DNA of 55,059 nt, from assembly GCA_947626355.1 (NCBI GenBank), contig CANQRV010000012.1:1-55059 (forward strand), in the 5' to 3' direction. Positions 44,718-54,395 of this stretch are shown here, piece by piece (within the stretch, counting starts at the first letter, position 1; every line of letters begins with the position of its first letter). The translations under genes were made by a program, and so were the position numbers. This stretch comes from an uncultured Muribaculaceae bacterium (GTDB lineage Bacteria; Bacteroidota; Bacteroidia; Bacteroidales; Muribaculaceae). The notes beneath the pieces were generated by a model that saw only the letters and a program-made list of their open reading frames with translations, searched no databases and was not told the origin of the DNA.

Positions 44718-45032
44718 ATGGACGACAAACTCATACAGCAGCGTCTTCAGGCCGACGAAGACGCGCTCTACGCCAGGAAAGACAGCGTGATGCTGCGGCT
44801 GCTCGGCTATCTGCTGGCCCTCGTGCTCGGCGGAGCCATCGTATGCTTCATCATCGGCCTGCTCAAGACCACCGTCGACTTCCTGATCATCGTGGGCTCC
44901 GTGCTCCTGATAGTGGCCATCTTTATCGTGTGGATGTATCACTCCGTGAAATGGCACATCACCGCCGGACGCTACCGCCGCCTCCTCGACGACTACCGCG
45001 CACGCGACGGCGAGAACACCCTGACAAAATAA
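44718..45032 (+). CDS. Small membrane protein, two hydrophobic segments
   Basis: 104 residues with a charged N-terminus (MDDKLIQQRLQADEDALYAR), two hydrophobic segments (LLGYLLALVLGGAIVCFIIG and FLIIVGSVLLIVAIFIVWMY) and a basic C-terminal tail. I do not recognise a named family. It is on the opposite strand from ychF, with the next gene starting 20 bases after its stop, so the pair is likely cotranscribed. Confidence 0.75.
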   Translation: MDDKLIQQRLQADEDALYARKDSVMLRLLGYLLALVLGGAIVCFIIGLLKTTVDFLIIVGSVLLIVAIFIVWMYHSVKWHITAGRYRRLLDDYRARDGENTLTK

Positions 45033-45052
45033 ATCTTAAAGCTACTGGGATT

Positions 45053-45490
45053 ATGAAAAAGACAGACGACGCCATGCAGGCGGCCATCGCCCTGCTCGAC
45101 AAGGCAAAACACGAGATCTACGAGAATATGGAGGCCCGCGGCTTCGCAGCCGTGCTCTGGGATCTCTCCAGCGCCGGATTCCACTACATACCCGAGATCT
45201 TCATCCGCCCCGCCACCGGCAAGGGGAAGACCGACGTGGTGCGCATCGCCGGCCTCTACGCCTACGACGGCACACTCTACGCCATCGAGGAAGACAATCC
45301 GGCCGTGGACTTCAATAAATTCTACAACCCCGACGACGAGGTGCGCCCCGTGGTGGTGACACTCACCGCCGACTCCGCCGCCAGCCGTCTCGGCGACCCG
45401 CGCCAGGGCGCCGGATTCACCACCAAGGGCTCCGTGGAGGAATGGATCGCCATCGGCGACTGCTACTTCGAGGCCCTCGCCGAGGAGTGA
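45053..45490 (+). CDS. Hypothetical cytoplasmic protein, about 145 aa
   Basis: A soluble protein of about 145 residues without signal or membrane segment. It starts at MKKTDDAMQAAIALLDKAKH; an earlier in-frame ATG would overlap the preceding gene. Conserved-looking stretches are FHYIPEIFIRPAT and TTKGSVEEWIAIGDCYFEAL. I do not recognise the family. It is probably cotranscribed with the small membrane protein. Confidence 0.7.
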   Translation: MKKTDDAMQAAIALLDKAKHEIYENMEARGFAAVLWDLSSAGFHYIPEIFIRPATGKGKTDVVRIAGLYAYDGTLYAIEEDNPAVDFNKFYNPDDEVRPVVVTLTADSAASRLGDPRQGAGFTTKGSVEEWIAIGDCYFEALAEE

Positions 45491-45531
45491 CAAAAGACAT
45501 AAGTAAAGATTTTGATTGTAATTAATGCGTG

Positions 45532-45555
45532 AGGATGCCGGGTTTCCGGCGTCCT
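45532..45555 (+). terminator. Weak hairpin after the small-gene pair
   Basis: AGGATGCCGG and CCGGCGTCCT form a stem with one mismatch and a four-base loop, 42 bases after the stop. There is no U-run, so this is only a candidate. Confidence 0.4.
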
Positions 45556-45607
45556 GCACGAGCATATACACGGCAATATCCCGCCCACCTCATACGTTTC
45601 TTATGAG

Positions 45608-48600
45608 ATGATGAATATCGCGCACGCATTCAGGCGGCTCCAACTTCCGTGCCTCCTCTTTTCCATCCTTTTCTTGCTCTGCGGATGCAGCACCAAGAAA
45701 AACACTGCCATCTCCCGCAACTGGCAGGCATTCACCACGCGCTATAACGTCTACTTCAACGGCTCCGAGCACTACAAGGAGACGCTCGGCGCCATGGAGA
45801 AGGGGTATGAGGACGACTACAGCCGCCAACTGCTCGTGCATCCCGCCGAGGCCAAGAACGACCCGCTGATGCCACAGCCCTCCGGCGACTTCACACGCAC
45901 CATCGAGAAGATGCAGAAGGCCATCCAGCTCCACTCCATCAAGAAGAAGCCCGCCAAGAAGAAGGGCACACAGAAGGAGAAGGACTTCAGGGCCCGCGAG
46001 GAGTTCAACCCCTTCCTCCACAACGCCTGGCTCACCATGGGCAAGGCGCAGTTCCACAACGGCGACTTCCTAGGCGCCGCCTCCACATTCCTCTACATCT
46101 CCAAGCATTTCAAATGGCTGCCGAAGACCGTCACGGAGGCGCGTCTCTGGCAGGCACGCTGCTACTGCGCCATGGACTGGGGCTACGAGGCCGAGAACAT
46201 ACTCCGGCTCGTGAAGCCCGCCGAGCTCACCACAGGCGCCCTGCGCGAGCTCTACAACCTGACCCAGGCCGACTACCTGCTCCACACCGACAACGACAAG
46301 GAGGCAGCCAAATATCTCGCCGAGGCAGCGCGCAGCGCCCGCGGCAGCCAGAAAAACCGCCTCTGGTTTCTCCTCGGGCAGGTCTACGCCCGCCTCGGCC
46401 AGAAAGGAAACGCCTACCAGGCATTCCGGAAGGCCGGCGCCGGAGCCGCTACCGCCTACCGCACGAAGTTCAACGCCAGAATCAAGCAGAGCGAGGTCTT
46501 CGCCGGACAGAACATCAAGAGCGAGGTCAACGCCCTCCGCGCCATGACACGCTACCAGCGCAACAAGGAATACCTCGACCAGATCTACTACGCCATCGGC
46601 AACCTGTACCTCTCGCGAAAGGACACCGCCAAGGCCAAGGAAAACTATATCCTGGCCGTCGAGAAGTCGACCCGCCAGGGCATCGACAAGGCGCTCGCCC
46701 AGGTGGCCCTCGGCAACATCTACTTCAGCGAGCATGAATACGTGAAGGCGCAGCCCTGCTACGCCGAGGCCGTGCCGCAGCTGAGCGCCGACTATCCCGG
46801 CTACAAGACACTCAAGTCGCGCAGCGACGTGCTCGACGAGCTCGCCGTCTACGCCGGAAACGTGGAGCTCCAGGACTCCCTGCTGCGCCTCGCCGCCATG
46901 ACCCCCGAGGAGCAGAAGGCCGTATGCCAGAAGATCGTCGACGACCTTATAAAAAAGGAAAAGGAGGAGGCCGAGGCCGCCAGGCGCGAGGCGTATCTCG
47001 CCGAGCAGGAGGCCAAGGGGCAGGACGGCAAGCGCCCGGGCGACGCCCCGCAGCAGAATTTCCAGATGAACGGCGACAAGTCGTGGTATTTCTACAACAC
47101 CATGACCAAGAACGCCGGCAAGACGGAATTCCAGCGCCGCTGGGGCGCCCGCAAGCTTGAGGACGACTGGCGCCGCCGCAACCGCCAGAGCTTCCAGCTC
47201 GAGGAGGAGCCGGAGGACGACGGGGAAGCCGACGAGAGCCTCGCCGAGACCAACGACTCCATCTCGCCGGAGGAGAAGGAGATGCTCGAGAAGGAGAACG
47301 ACCCCCACAACGTGGAGTTCTATCTCAAGCAGATCCCGAAGACCGACGAGGAGAAGCAGATCGCCAACGACATCATCCAGGAGGGACTCTACAACATGGG
47401 CGTCATACTCAAGGACAAGCTCGAGGACTTCAGCGCCGCCCGCAGCGAGTTCATGCGCCTCGAGAGCCGCTATCCCGACAACATCTACCGCCTCGACGTC
47501 TACTACAACATGTATCTCATGGCCGTGAGGGAGGGCGACAAGACGGAGGCGGAGCGCTGGCGGCAGAAAATCCTCACCGACTTCCCCGACAGCCCATACG
47601 GGCAGGCGATGACCGACCCGGCCTATTTCGACAACCTGCGCCGCATGAACGAGATACAGGAGGAGATGTATGCCAGGGCCTACGACGCCTATCTGGCCGA
47701 CGACAACCCCACGGTGCACGCCGAAGCCGACAGGATGCAGAGCGAATACCCGCTCTCGGAGCTCCTGCCGAAGTTCGTCTTCATCGACGCCCTCTCCTAC
47801 GCCACCGACGGCGACACGGAGAAGGCCAAGGAGCGCCTCACGGAACTCCTCGGCCGCTGGCCCGACACCGACATGACCGACATGGCGGCGAGCATCCTCA
47901 AGAGCCTCAAGGCCGGACGCAAGCCCAACAGCGGCGGCGGCAACCTCCGCGGCATGCTCTGGGACACCCGCCTCACCGACTCCGACACCGACGGGACAGG
48001 AGCCGACGGACAGCCTGCCAATTTCGAGCGCGACCCGGAGTCGCCGCAGTATCTCGTGCTCGCCTATCCACGCGACTCCGTGAGCAGCAACGCCCTGCTC
48101 TACGATGTGGCCCGATTCAACTTCTCCTCTTTCGTGGTGAAGGACTTCGACCTGGAGCTCATGAGCTTCGGCAATGTGGGCCTCCTGATAGTGAAAGGAT
48201 TCTCCAACCTCCGCGAGCTCGAGCACTACCGCAGCGTGCTCGCCACTTCCGACTACAGGCTGCCGCCCCAGGTGAGGCCGATCATGATCAGCAAGCCCAA
48301 CTTTGAACTCCTGCTGCGCGAAGGGCGTTCTTTTGAAGAGTACTTCCGATTCGAGGAAGACGCCGAGGCCGCCGCCACCGAAGAGAAGGTGGCGGGCGAG
48401 GGGATGACGATGCCCCCCGGCCCCGACGAGCCTGCCGACTCAGAAGACTCCGGCGAGGCGCCCGTGCCGGAAGACACCGGCGAGGAGGCCGCCCCCGAAG
48501 AAGGCGACCAGCCGGAAGCCGATTACGGTGAGCCGGAAGCCACTCCCGAAGAGCCGGAGGAACCGGAGGGCGCTCCCGAAGAGCCGGAGGAGACCGGAGA

Positions 48601-48613
48601 GGCTACGCAGTAG
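45608..48613 (+). CDS. porW: PorW/SprE-type lipoprotein (type IX secretion associated)
   Basis: 1001 residues. A lipoprotein signal ends at Cys27 (LLCGC), followed by STKKNTAISRNWQAFTTRYN and then a TPR-rich body, matching PorW/SprE. PorW is an outer-membrane lipoprotein that supports T9SS activity. The last 65 residues are an acidic Pro/Glu-rich tail (many EEPE repeats), which I consider a low-complexity extension. It is first in an operon with porX and a Sel1-repeat gene. The start at 45608 or 45611 cannot be separated. Functional name is inferred from the family and the adjacent porX. Confidence 0.85.
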   Translation: MMNIAHAFRRLQLPCLLFSILFLLCGCSTKKNTAISRNWQAFTTRYNVYFNGSEHYKETLGAMEKGYEDDYSRQLLVHPAEAKNDPLMPQPSGDFTRTIEKMQKAIQLHSIKKKPAKKKGTQKEKDFRAREEFNPFLHNAWLTMGKAQFHNGDFLGAASTFLYISKHFKWLPKTVTEARLWQARCYCAMDWGYEAENILRLVKPAELTTGALRELYNLTQADYLLHTDNDKEAAKYLAEAARSARGSQKNRLWFLLGQVYARLGQKGNAYQAFRKAGAGAATAYRTKFNARIKQSEVFAGQNIKSEVNALRAMTRYQRNKEYLDQIYYAIGNLYLSRKDTAKAKENYILAVEKSTRQGIDKALAQVALGNIYFSEHEYVKAQPCYAEAVPQLSADYPGYKTLKSRSDVLDELAVYAGNVELQDSLLRLAAMTPEEQKAVCQKIVDDLIKKEKEEAEAARREAYLAEQEAKGQDGKRPGDAPQQNFQMNGDKSWYFYNTMTKNAGKTEFQRRWGARKLEDDWRRRNRQSFQLEEEPEDDGEADESLAETNDSISPEEKEMLEKENDPHNVEFYLKQIPKTDEEKQIANDIIQEGLYNMGVILKDKLEDFSAARSEFMRLESRYPDNIYRLDVYYNMYLMAVREGDKTEAERWRQKILTDFPDSPYGQAMTDPAYFDNLRRMNEIQEEMYARAYDAYLADDNPTVHAEADRMQSEYPLSELLPKFVFIDALSYATDGDTEKAKERLTELLGRWPDTDMTDMAASILKSLKAGRKPNSGGGNLRGMLWDTRLTDSDTDGTGADGQPANFERDPESPQYLVLAYPRDSVSSNALLYDVARFNFSSFVVKDFDLELMSFGNVGLLIVKGFSNLRELEHYRSVLATSDYRLPPQVRPIMISKPNFELLLREGRSFEEYFRFEEDAEAAATEEKVAGEGMTMPPGPDEPADSEDSGEAPVPEDTGEEAAPEEGDQPEADYGEPEATPEEPEEPEGAPEEPEETGEATQ

Positions 48614-48648
48614 CCGGATTATATATTGACTTTAATCAGTTGCCGACC

Positions 48649-50184
48649 ATGCAGAAAATATTATGGGCCGACGATGAGATCGACCTTCTCAAGCCCCACA
48701 TACTATTCCTGAAGACAAAAGGATATGACATCGACACAGTGAGCAACGGCCGCGATGCCCTCGACGCCCTCGACCGCGAGCCATACGCGCTCGTGCTCCT
48801 CGACGAGAACATGCCTGGACTCTCCGGGCTCGAGACACTCTCGCGCATCAACCAGACGCATCCCGAGGTGAAGGTGATCATGATCACCAAGAGCGAGGAA
48901 GAGAACATAATGAACCAGGCCATCGGCAACCAGATCGCCGACTATCTCATCAAGCCCGTCAACCCCAACCAGATCTGGCTGGCGCTCAAGAAGAGCCTTC
49001 AGAGCATGGAGCTCGTGGCAGCCCAGACCACGCAGGACTACCGCCAGGAGTTCCAGCGCATCGCCATGCTCATCAACGGAGCCCGCACCATCGACGACTG
49101 GATGGAGGTCTACCGCCAGCTCGTATACTGGGAGCTGAAGCTCAGCGACACCGACCCCTCGGTGGGCGAGCTCCTGCTCATGCAGAAGCGCGACGCCGAC
49201 AGCAGTTTCTGCAAGTTCGTGAAGCGAAACTACGAGGACTGGGTCACCACCGACAACCATCCCCTCATGAGCCACGAGATCTTCAAGAAGCGCGTCTTCC
49301 CACTGCTCAACGCCGGCGAGAAGGTATGCTTCGTGCTCATCGACAATTTCCGGCTCGACCAGTGGAGGGTGGTGCAGCCGCTGCTCTCCGAGTCCTTCTC
49401 CATCTCCGAGGAGCTATACACCACCATCCTCCCCACTTCCACGCAATATGCCCGCAACTCCATCTTCGCCGGCCTCATGCCGGAGAAAATCGCCTCGCTC
49501 TATCCGCAATACTGGGTGGAGGAAGACGAGGACGAGGGGCTGAACATCCATGAGGAGCAGCTCATCCGCACCCAGCTCGAGCGCTTCCGGCGCAAGGAGA
49601 ACTTCATCTACACCAAGCTCAACGACTCCTCGGGGGGCGAGAAATTCATACAGAAGCTCAGCCAGACCCGCGACATGCCCCTCAACGTGGTGGTGCTCAA
49701 CTTCATCGACATGCTCTCGCACGCCCGCACGGAGTCGAAGATGATACGCGAGCTCGCCAACAACGACGCCGCCTACCGGAGCCTGACGGAGAGCTGGTTT
49801 CGCCACAGCTCGGCCTGCGACATCTTCCGCCGCCTCGCCGAGCTCGGATATACCGTGGTGGTCACCACCGACCACGGCACGATACGCGTGGACAATCCCA
49901 TAAAGGTGGTGGGCGACCGCAACACCAACACCAACCTGCGATACAAGGTGGGGAAGAACCTCAACTACAATCCGCGCCAGGTCTACGAGATGCGCGACCC
50001 GAGGCGCTTCGGGCTGCCGGCGCCAAACCTCTCGAGCACCTTCATCTTCGCCACCAACGAAGACTTCTTCTCCTATCCCAACAACTATAACTATTACGTG
50101 CAGTATTACACCGGCACCTTCCAGCACGGCGGCATCTCGATGCAGGAGATGCTCGTGCCGCTGGTGACGATGCGCCCTAAATGA
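48649..50184 (+). CDS. porX: Response regulator with PglZ effector domain, PorX-like
   Basis: About 511 residues. The receiver domain starts MQKILWADDEIDLLKP, with Asp52 in ALVLLDENMPGL as the predicted phosphorylation site and the IKPVNPNQIW segment. The remainder is a PglZ/alkaline phosphatase-like domain with TSTQYARNSIFAG, TTDHGTIRVDNP and FQHGGISMQEMLVPL. This is the PorX layout, a regulator of T9SS. The ATG at 48649 is taken over the earlier TTG at 48640 because it starts exactly at the family N-terminus. It is 35 bases after porW, and the next gene overlaps by ATGA. A cognate histidine kinase (PorY) is not in the window. Confidence 0.93.
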   Translation: MQKILWADDEIDLLKPHILFLKTKGYDIDTVSNGRDALDALDREPYALVLLDENMPGLSGLETLSRINQTHPEVKVIMITKSEEENIMNQAIGNQIADYLIKPVNPNQIWLALKKSLQSMELVAAQTTQDYRQEFQRIAMLINGARTIDDWMEVYRQLVYWELKLSDTDPSVGELLLMQKRDADSSFCKFVKRNYEDWVTTDNHPLMSHEIFKKRVFPLLNAGEKVCFVLIDNFRLDQWRVVQPLLSESFSISEELYTTILPTSTQYARNSIFAGLMPEKIASLYPQYWVEEDEDEGLNIHEEQLIRTQLERFRRKENFIYTKLNDSSGGEKFIQKLSQTRDMPLNVVVLNFIDMLSHARTESKMIRELANNDAAYRSLTESWFRHSSACDIFRRLAELGYTVVVTTDHGTIRVDNPIKVVGDRNTNTNLRYKVGKNLNYNPRQVYEMRDPRRFGLPAPNLSSTFIFATNEDFFSYPNNYNYYVQYYTGTFQHGGISMQEMLVPLVTMRPK

Positions 50185-51161
50185 CGGCCACGCCGCCCAT
50201 CCATCCTATGAGACGACTCCTGGCAGCGGCCGCGGCGATCGCGGCGATCACGGGGTGGGGCAGCGCCCCGGCGCAGCGCCCCGACATGGCGGAGGCCCTG
50301 CGCGAGCTCGGGCTCCGCGCCGACAGCGGCGACCCGCGGGCCCTCTACAGCCTCGCCATGCTCCATGAGCGCGGCTACGACTCCATACGCCCCGACACGG
50401 CCCTCTCCGTCTCCCTGCTGCGACGCGCCGCCGCGGCAGGATATGCGCCGGCGCAGAGCTATCTCGGATTCCTGTTCCATGAAGGCAAGGGGATTGCCGC
50501 CGACTCCGACTCGGCGATATTCTGGATCTCACGCGCCGCCGAGCAGGGCGACGCCAAGGCAGCCAGCAATCTCGGATTCCTCCTGCTGGAGGGGAAGCGC
50601 CTCGTGAGGGATTACGAGGAGGGGGCATACTGGCTCGGCAAGGCGGCCGACGCCGGGCTGCCGGTGGCCATGAGCCAACTCGGAGACCTCTACCGCGACG
50701 GCACTGGAGTGGAAAGAGACACCGCCAGAGCCGCCGCCCTCTACGCCGACGCCGCCCGCGAGGGGCTGCGCGACGCCGAATGGAAGCTCATCGACATGAT
50801 GCGGCCGCGATGGGAAAGGCTCGCCCCCGACTCGGCGGCCCGTCTCGGAATCGAATACTATACCGGGGGACTGCCCAAATCGGGCGTCATGCTGATGGAG
50901 ACGGGGAGCGGAGCACGCTCGCCGGAGGCGGAGCTCCTTCTCGGCGACGCCTACGGGAAGGCATACGGCGTGGCCTACGACCACGACCTCTCGCTATGCC
51001 ACTACGTGGCCGCGGCGGCCTACGGCTCGGAGGCGGCGCGCCGCATCCTCGACGAGCTGCTCCAGACGTTTCCCGACGCGCTCAAGGCGCCCGGAGTGGC
51101 GGTCGTGGCCGACTCCCTGGGCTTCACCCCTTCCTCTCCAGCTCCCGCTCCAGGCTTCTGA
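50181..51161 (+). CDS. Sel1-repeat protein
   Basis: About 326 residues with an N-terminal signal (MRRLLAAAAAIAAITG) and many Sel1-type repeats such as AAGYAPAQSYLGFLFHEGKG, AEQGDAKAASNLGFLLLEGK and ADAGLPVAMSQLGDLYRDGT. It is probably periplasmic, acting as a protein-interaction scaffold. It overlaps porX by four bases (ATGA) and is cotranscribed. The C-terminus ends in SSPAPAPGF and overlaps the convergent gene by 38 bases. A start at MRR (50208) is equally good. Confidence 0.8.
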   Translation: MTATPPIHPMRRLLAAAAAIAAITGWGSAPAQRPDMAEALRELGLRADSGDPRALYSLAMLHERGYDSIRPDTALSVSLLRRAAAAGYAPAQSYLGFLFHEGKGIAADSDSAIFWISRAAEQGDAKAASNLGFLLLEGKRLVRDYEEGAYWLGKAADAGLPVAMSQLGDLYRDGTGVERDTARAAALYADAAREGLRDAEWKLIDMMRPRWERLAPDSAARLGIEYYTGGLPKSGVMLMETGSGARSPEAELLLGDAYGKAYGVAYDHDLSLCHYVAAAAYGSEAARRILDELLQTFPDALKAPGVAVVADSLGFTPSSPAPAPGF

Positions 51162-52479
51162 GGCGGATCTTCACCTTCGAATAGCGGTGGTGGATCATCA
51201 ACACGGCCACGAGCAGCAGACAGCCTGCCACCACACACACCATAAGGATCTTGTGGGCCTGGCCGATATGGTCTTCACGACGCTCTATCTCCATCCGGGC
51301 ATTCTCGGCACGGAGGTTTTCCACGTCATACCTGATCACGAGCTCGCGGTAGGCGGCGGCGTTGAATGTCAGGATATAGTCTTCGAGCGCCTCGTTATAG
51401 CCCTTCAGGGCGAAGAGGAGAGTGGCGCTGTCGCCGCTCTTCTCGGCAGCCTCCTTGAGCATGGCGAGCATATTGCGCCTCACGTTCTGTGATACCTGCG
51501 GATTGTCGAGCTGGCGCCGCAGCAGCGGTATGGCGGCCTGCCACTGGCCGGAGGCCATGCGGTAGTAGGCCTCGGTGCGCGGATTGGCGGCCAGGTCGCG
51601 GCGTATGTCGTCGTTGACCTCGCCGAGGGCCATTATCCGGCTGTAGAGCGAGTCGGCCTCGCCGGGCTTCAGCGCCCGGTAGTTGCAGAGCATGCGCCGC
51701 AGACAGATGTATCTGTTGACCTCGTAGTTTCGGAAATGTCGCCCCTGGGCGGCGTAGCGCTGCTCGAGCTCGTCCATGTTGGAGAGGAGCCGCCGGTCGG
51801 CGGCGAGGGCCTTCTCGGGCTCGCCGTTGTAGGTGTAGATGATGGCCGCCGAGGTGAGGTATTGGTTGCGCACGCCGTATGCCTCTCGCGGCAGCCTGTC
51901 GACGAGCCTGCCGAGCTTCTCCATATGGTCCTGATAGAGGGTTCCCTGCGACTCGTGGCCGAGATAGAGGCAGAGGGTGTAGAGCAGGCGTATGTCGCGG
52001 TATATGTCGCCCGTGGAGCCCTCGTCCTTCTTCTTGAAGAGCTCGAGGAGGCGGGCGTGCCGCTCCTGCTCGTTGAGGAAGCTCACGTGGGAAGTGGTGT
52101 GCTGGATGGCGACGAAAAGGCGCGCGGCGTCGGCCGCCGGGGTATGCGGCAGCTTCGCCGCCTTCTCCTCGAGGAGGGTCATCACGCTGTCGTCGCGCAG
52201 ATATATCACGGAGAGGTGGGAGAGGGCGCCGGCGGCCACGGAGTCGCGGCCCGTGCGCTCGCCGATTGAGAGGATCTGCCAGGCGTAGACGGGCTGCTGG
52301 GCCCGCGATGCGAGGTCGAAGAGGTTGTAGAGCAGCGGCAGGCTGTCGGCGGGGGTCCTGGCGAGCGACAGAAGGCGCACGAGGCGCAGGCTGTCGGCCG
52401 TGGTGGCTTTGACGCCATAGGCCGTGTCGCAGCCCAGAGAGGCCAGGAGGATGATGATGGGGATGATGAACTTTTTCAC
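51124..52479 (-). CDS. TPR/transmembrane protein without an output domain
   Basis: 451 residues with an N-terminal hydrophobic signal segment (LLASLGCDTAYG), TPR-like repeats, and a C-terminal transmembrane segment (ILMVCVVAGCLLLVAVLMIH). It ends only about 20 residues later with RLRSLERELERKG, where related sensors usually go on into a histidine kinase or HTH domain. The first part resembles the TPR sensors at 16703 and 23707. It is translationally coupled to the RelA/SpoT-like gene (52476-52479). The end lies over the convergent Sel1 gene. It may be a truncated regulator or a stand-alone sensor. Confidence 0.7.
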   Translation of the reverse strand: MKKFIIPIIILLASLGCDTAYGVKATTADSLRLVRLLSLARTPADSLPLLYNLFDLASRAQQPVYAWQILSIGERTGRDSVAAGALSHLSVIYLRDDSVMTLLEEKAAKLPHTPAADAARLFVAIQHTTSHVSFLNEQERHARLLELFKKKDEGSTGDIYRDIRLLYTLCLYLGHESQGTLYQDHMEKLGRLVDRLPREAYGVRNQYLTSAAIIYTYNGEPEKALAADRRLLSNMDELEQRYAAQGRHFRNYEVNRYICLRRMLCNYRALKPGEADSLYSRIMALGEVNDDIRRDLAANPRTEAYYRMASGQWQAAIPLLRRQLDNPQVSQNVRRNMLAMLKEAAEKSGDSATLLFALKGYNEALEDYILTFNAAAYRELVIRYDVENLRAENARMEIERREDHIGQAHKILMVCVVAGCLLLVAVLMIHHRYSKVKIRLRSLERELERKG

Positions 52480-54371
52480 GCGCTGGATAGGTTGGTGTTC
52501 TTTATTTTCACTTCATCGACGCCCTCGATTGCCGTGACGCTTGCCGCTAAGTTCTGCAGCTCGTCAAACGAATGCACGTTGAGGGCGATGGATATGGTCA
52601 CTATGGAGTCGACCGTGGCTGTGTTGAAGCTCTGCATCGTGAGGCCGAGCCTGTTGGTGATGTTGTCCACGATGTCGATCAGGAGATGGAACCGGTCGAC
52701 GGCCCTGATCTCGATATTGGCGGGATAAAGCGTTTCGTCGGGGGTGAAGTCGATGGCCACGATGTCGTCGCCGCGCTCTGAGGCGAGGCGTATGGCCGTA
52801 GGGCAGTCGCGCTTGTGGAGTGTGATGCGGCCGTCGGCGTCCTTGATGCCCACGACATCCTCGCAGGGGATCGGCAGGCAGGTGGGGCAGCGCCGGTAGA
52901 CGGGCACGGGGCGGCTGTCGAGCCATTCCCTGATGGCCTTCCGGGCCTTGTAGGTCACCACGGCGTCGAGCCAGTCGGGCTGCGGGGTGGCGTCGGGAGT
53001 GGCCGCGATCTCCACCACGTCGCCGCGCCGAAGGGGCGCCTTGACGCTGGTGAGGAAGCCGTTGACGCGGGCATAGCGGGCGTGCTCGCCGAGCTCACGT
53101 CCGATCTCGTAGGCGAAATCGAGCACCGTGGCGCGCTGCGGCAGCACGACGGGGCGCCCCGTGGAGGAAAACATCATCAGGTCGTCGTTGTAGAAGGAGC
53201 TCACCACCTTCTGCATATAGTCTTTGGAGGGGTCTTCCTGCGAGGCTATGTCGCGGAGCACCTCGCGGAATTTCTCAAGCCACGTGCCACCCTCGCGGTC
53301 GCCTTCCGAGGCCATGCATCCCAGCTGCGAGGCGCGCACCATGCGCCGGCTGCTGATGTGCACCTCCTGCCAGCGTCCGAAGTCGGCGAGAAGCTTGAGG
53401 TGGAAGCTCTGGTAGCCGTTCTCCTTCGGGGCGTCGATATAGTTGGTGATGCCGCCGGGCTTCTCGCGGAAGCGGTCGGTGAGCACGCTGTAGATGCGGA
53501 GGGCCATCTCCTTCTCCGACACCGATGCCGGATGGGAGTAGACGATCTCGGTGAAGTGGCGGTATTTCAGATGGTTGAAGTCATCGCCATATTTCTTCAT
53601 CTTGCGCCAGATGCTGTAGGGGCGGCGGTAGACGATCCTGACCTCCACCTCGAACCCGGCCTCGCGCAGCGTCTTCTCGATCTCGCCGCGGAAATGGGAG
53701 AGACGCTTGCGCTGGGCCTCTTCGTCGCGCCTGATCATGCTGTCGACAGAGGCGTAGTCGATGGGACATCGGAAACGGAGGCTGAGGTTCTCCAGCTCCG
53801 TCTTCACGTTGTAGAGGCCGAGCCTGTTGGCCAGCGGGGCGTAGAAATAGTCGGTCTCGCCGGCGATCTTCATCTGCTTGTCGGGGCGCATGGAGGAGAG
53901 GGTGCGCATGTTGTGGAGGCGGTCGGCGAGCTTGATGAGGATAGCCCTGACGTCATATTTCACCGAGTCGAGGATCTGGCGGTAGTTGTCGACCTGCTTT
54001 GAGCTCTCGTAGACCTTCTTCTTGCGCTTGGTGACGACGCTGACCAGAAAGGCAACATCCTCGCCGAAGCGTTTGCGGATGTCCTCGAGAGTGTATGGAG
54101 TGTCTTCCACCACGTCGTGGAGGAAGGCGGCCATTACCGGGGCGGCGCCAAGCTGGAGCTCCTCGGCGGCGATCTCGGCCACCGCGATGGGATGGAGTAT
54201 GTATGGCTCGCCGGTCTTGCGTTTCTGGCCCTCGTGGGCCTCGCGGGCGAGCCCGGCGGCCTCGCGGAGCATGGCGAGCTCCTCCGGGGTGACGCGCGGC
54301 GCCATCGCCTTCATCACCTTCTCGGTGCGCTCCATTATTATCCTGTCGTATGTCTCTTTCTCTGTCGCCAT
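52476..54371 (-). CDS. RelA/SpoT homologue with degenerate synthetase half
   Basis: 631 residues. The HD hydrolase domain looks intact (His60, the HD pair His85/Asp86 in AAFLHDVVEDT, and LIKLADRLHNMRTL near 145-158). The synthetase region keeps SIWRKMKK and PKENGYQSFH, but the usual acidic metal-binding residue in the LxDLxAxRV segment is absent (FNHLKYRHFTEIVY) and the EVQIRT/AExG pattern becomes EVHISS/ASQLG. A TGS domain (about 405-470) and a C-terminal ACT domain follow. It is therefore likely mainly a (p)ppGpp hydrolase. It follows the C_GCAxxG_C_C gene by 24 bases and is coupled to the TPR gene. Confidence 0.85.
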   Translation of the reverse strand: MATEKETYDRIIMERTEKVMKAMAPRVTPEELAMLREAAGLAREAHEGQKRKTGEPYILHPIAVAEIAAEELQLGAAPVMAAFLHDVVEDTPYTLEDIRKRFGEDVAFLVSVVTKRKKKVYESSKQVDNYRQILDSVKYDVRAILIKLADRLHNMRTLSSMRPDKQMKIAGETDYFYAPLANRLGLYNVKTELENLSLRFRCPIDYASVDSMIRRDEEAQRKRLSHFRGEIEKTLREAGFEVEVRIVYRRPYSIWRKMKKYGDDFNHLKYRHFTEIVYSHPASVSEKEMALRIYSVLTDRFREKPGGITNYIDAPKENGYQSFHLKLLADFGRWQEVHISSRRMVRASQLGCMASEGDREGGTWLEKFREVLRDIASQEDPSKDYMQKVVSSFYNDDLMMFSSTGRPVVLPQRATVLDFAYEIGRELGEHARYARVNGFLTSVKAPLRRGDVVEIAATPDATPQPDWLDAVVTYKARKAIREWLDSRPVPVYRRCPTCLPIPCEDVVGIKDADGRITLHKRDCPTAIRLASERGDDIVAIDFTPDETLYPANIEIRAVDRFHLLIDIVDNITNRLGLTMQSFNTATVDSIVTISIALNVHSFDELQNLAASVTAIEGVDEVKIKNTNLSSA

Positions 54372-54395
54372 GGCTCCTCCTGTCTTGCCGCGACG

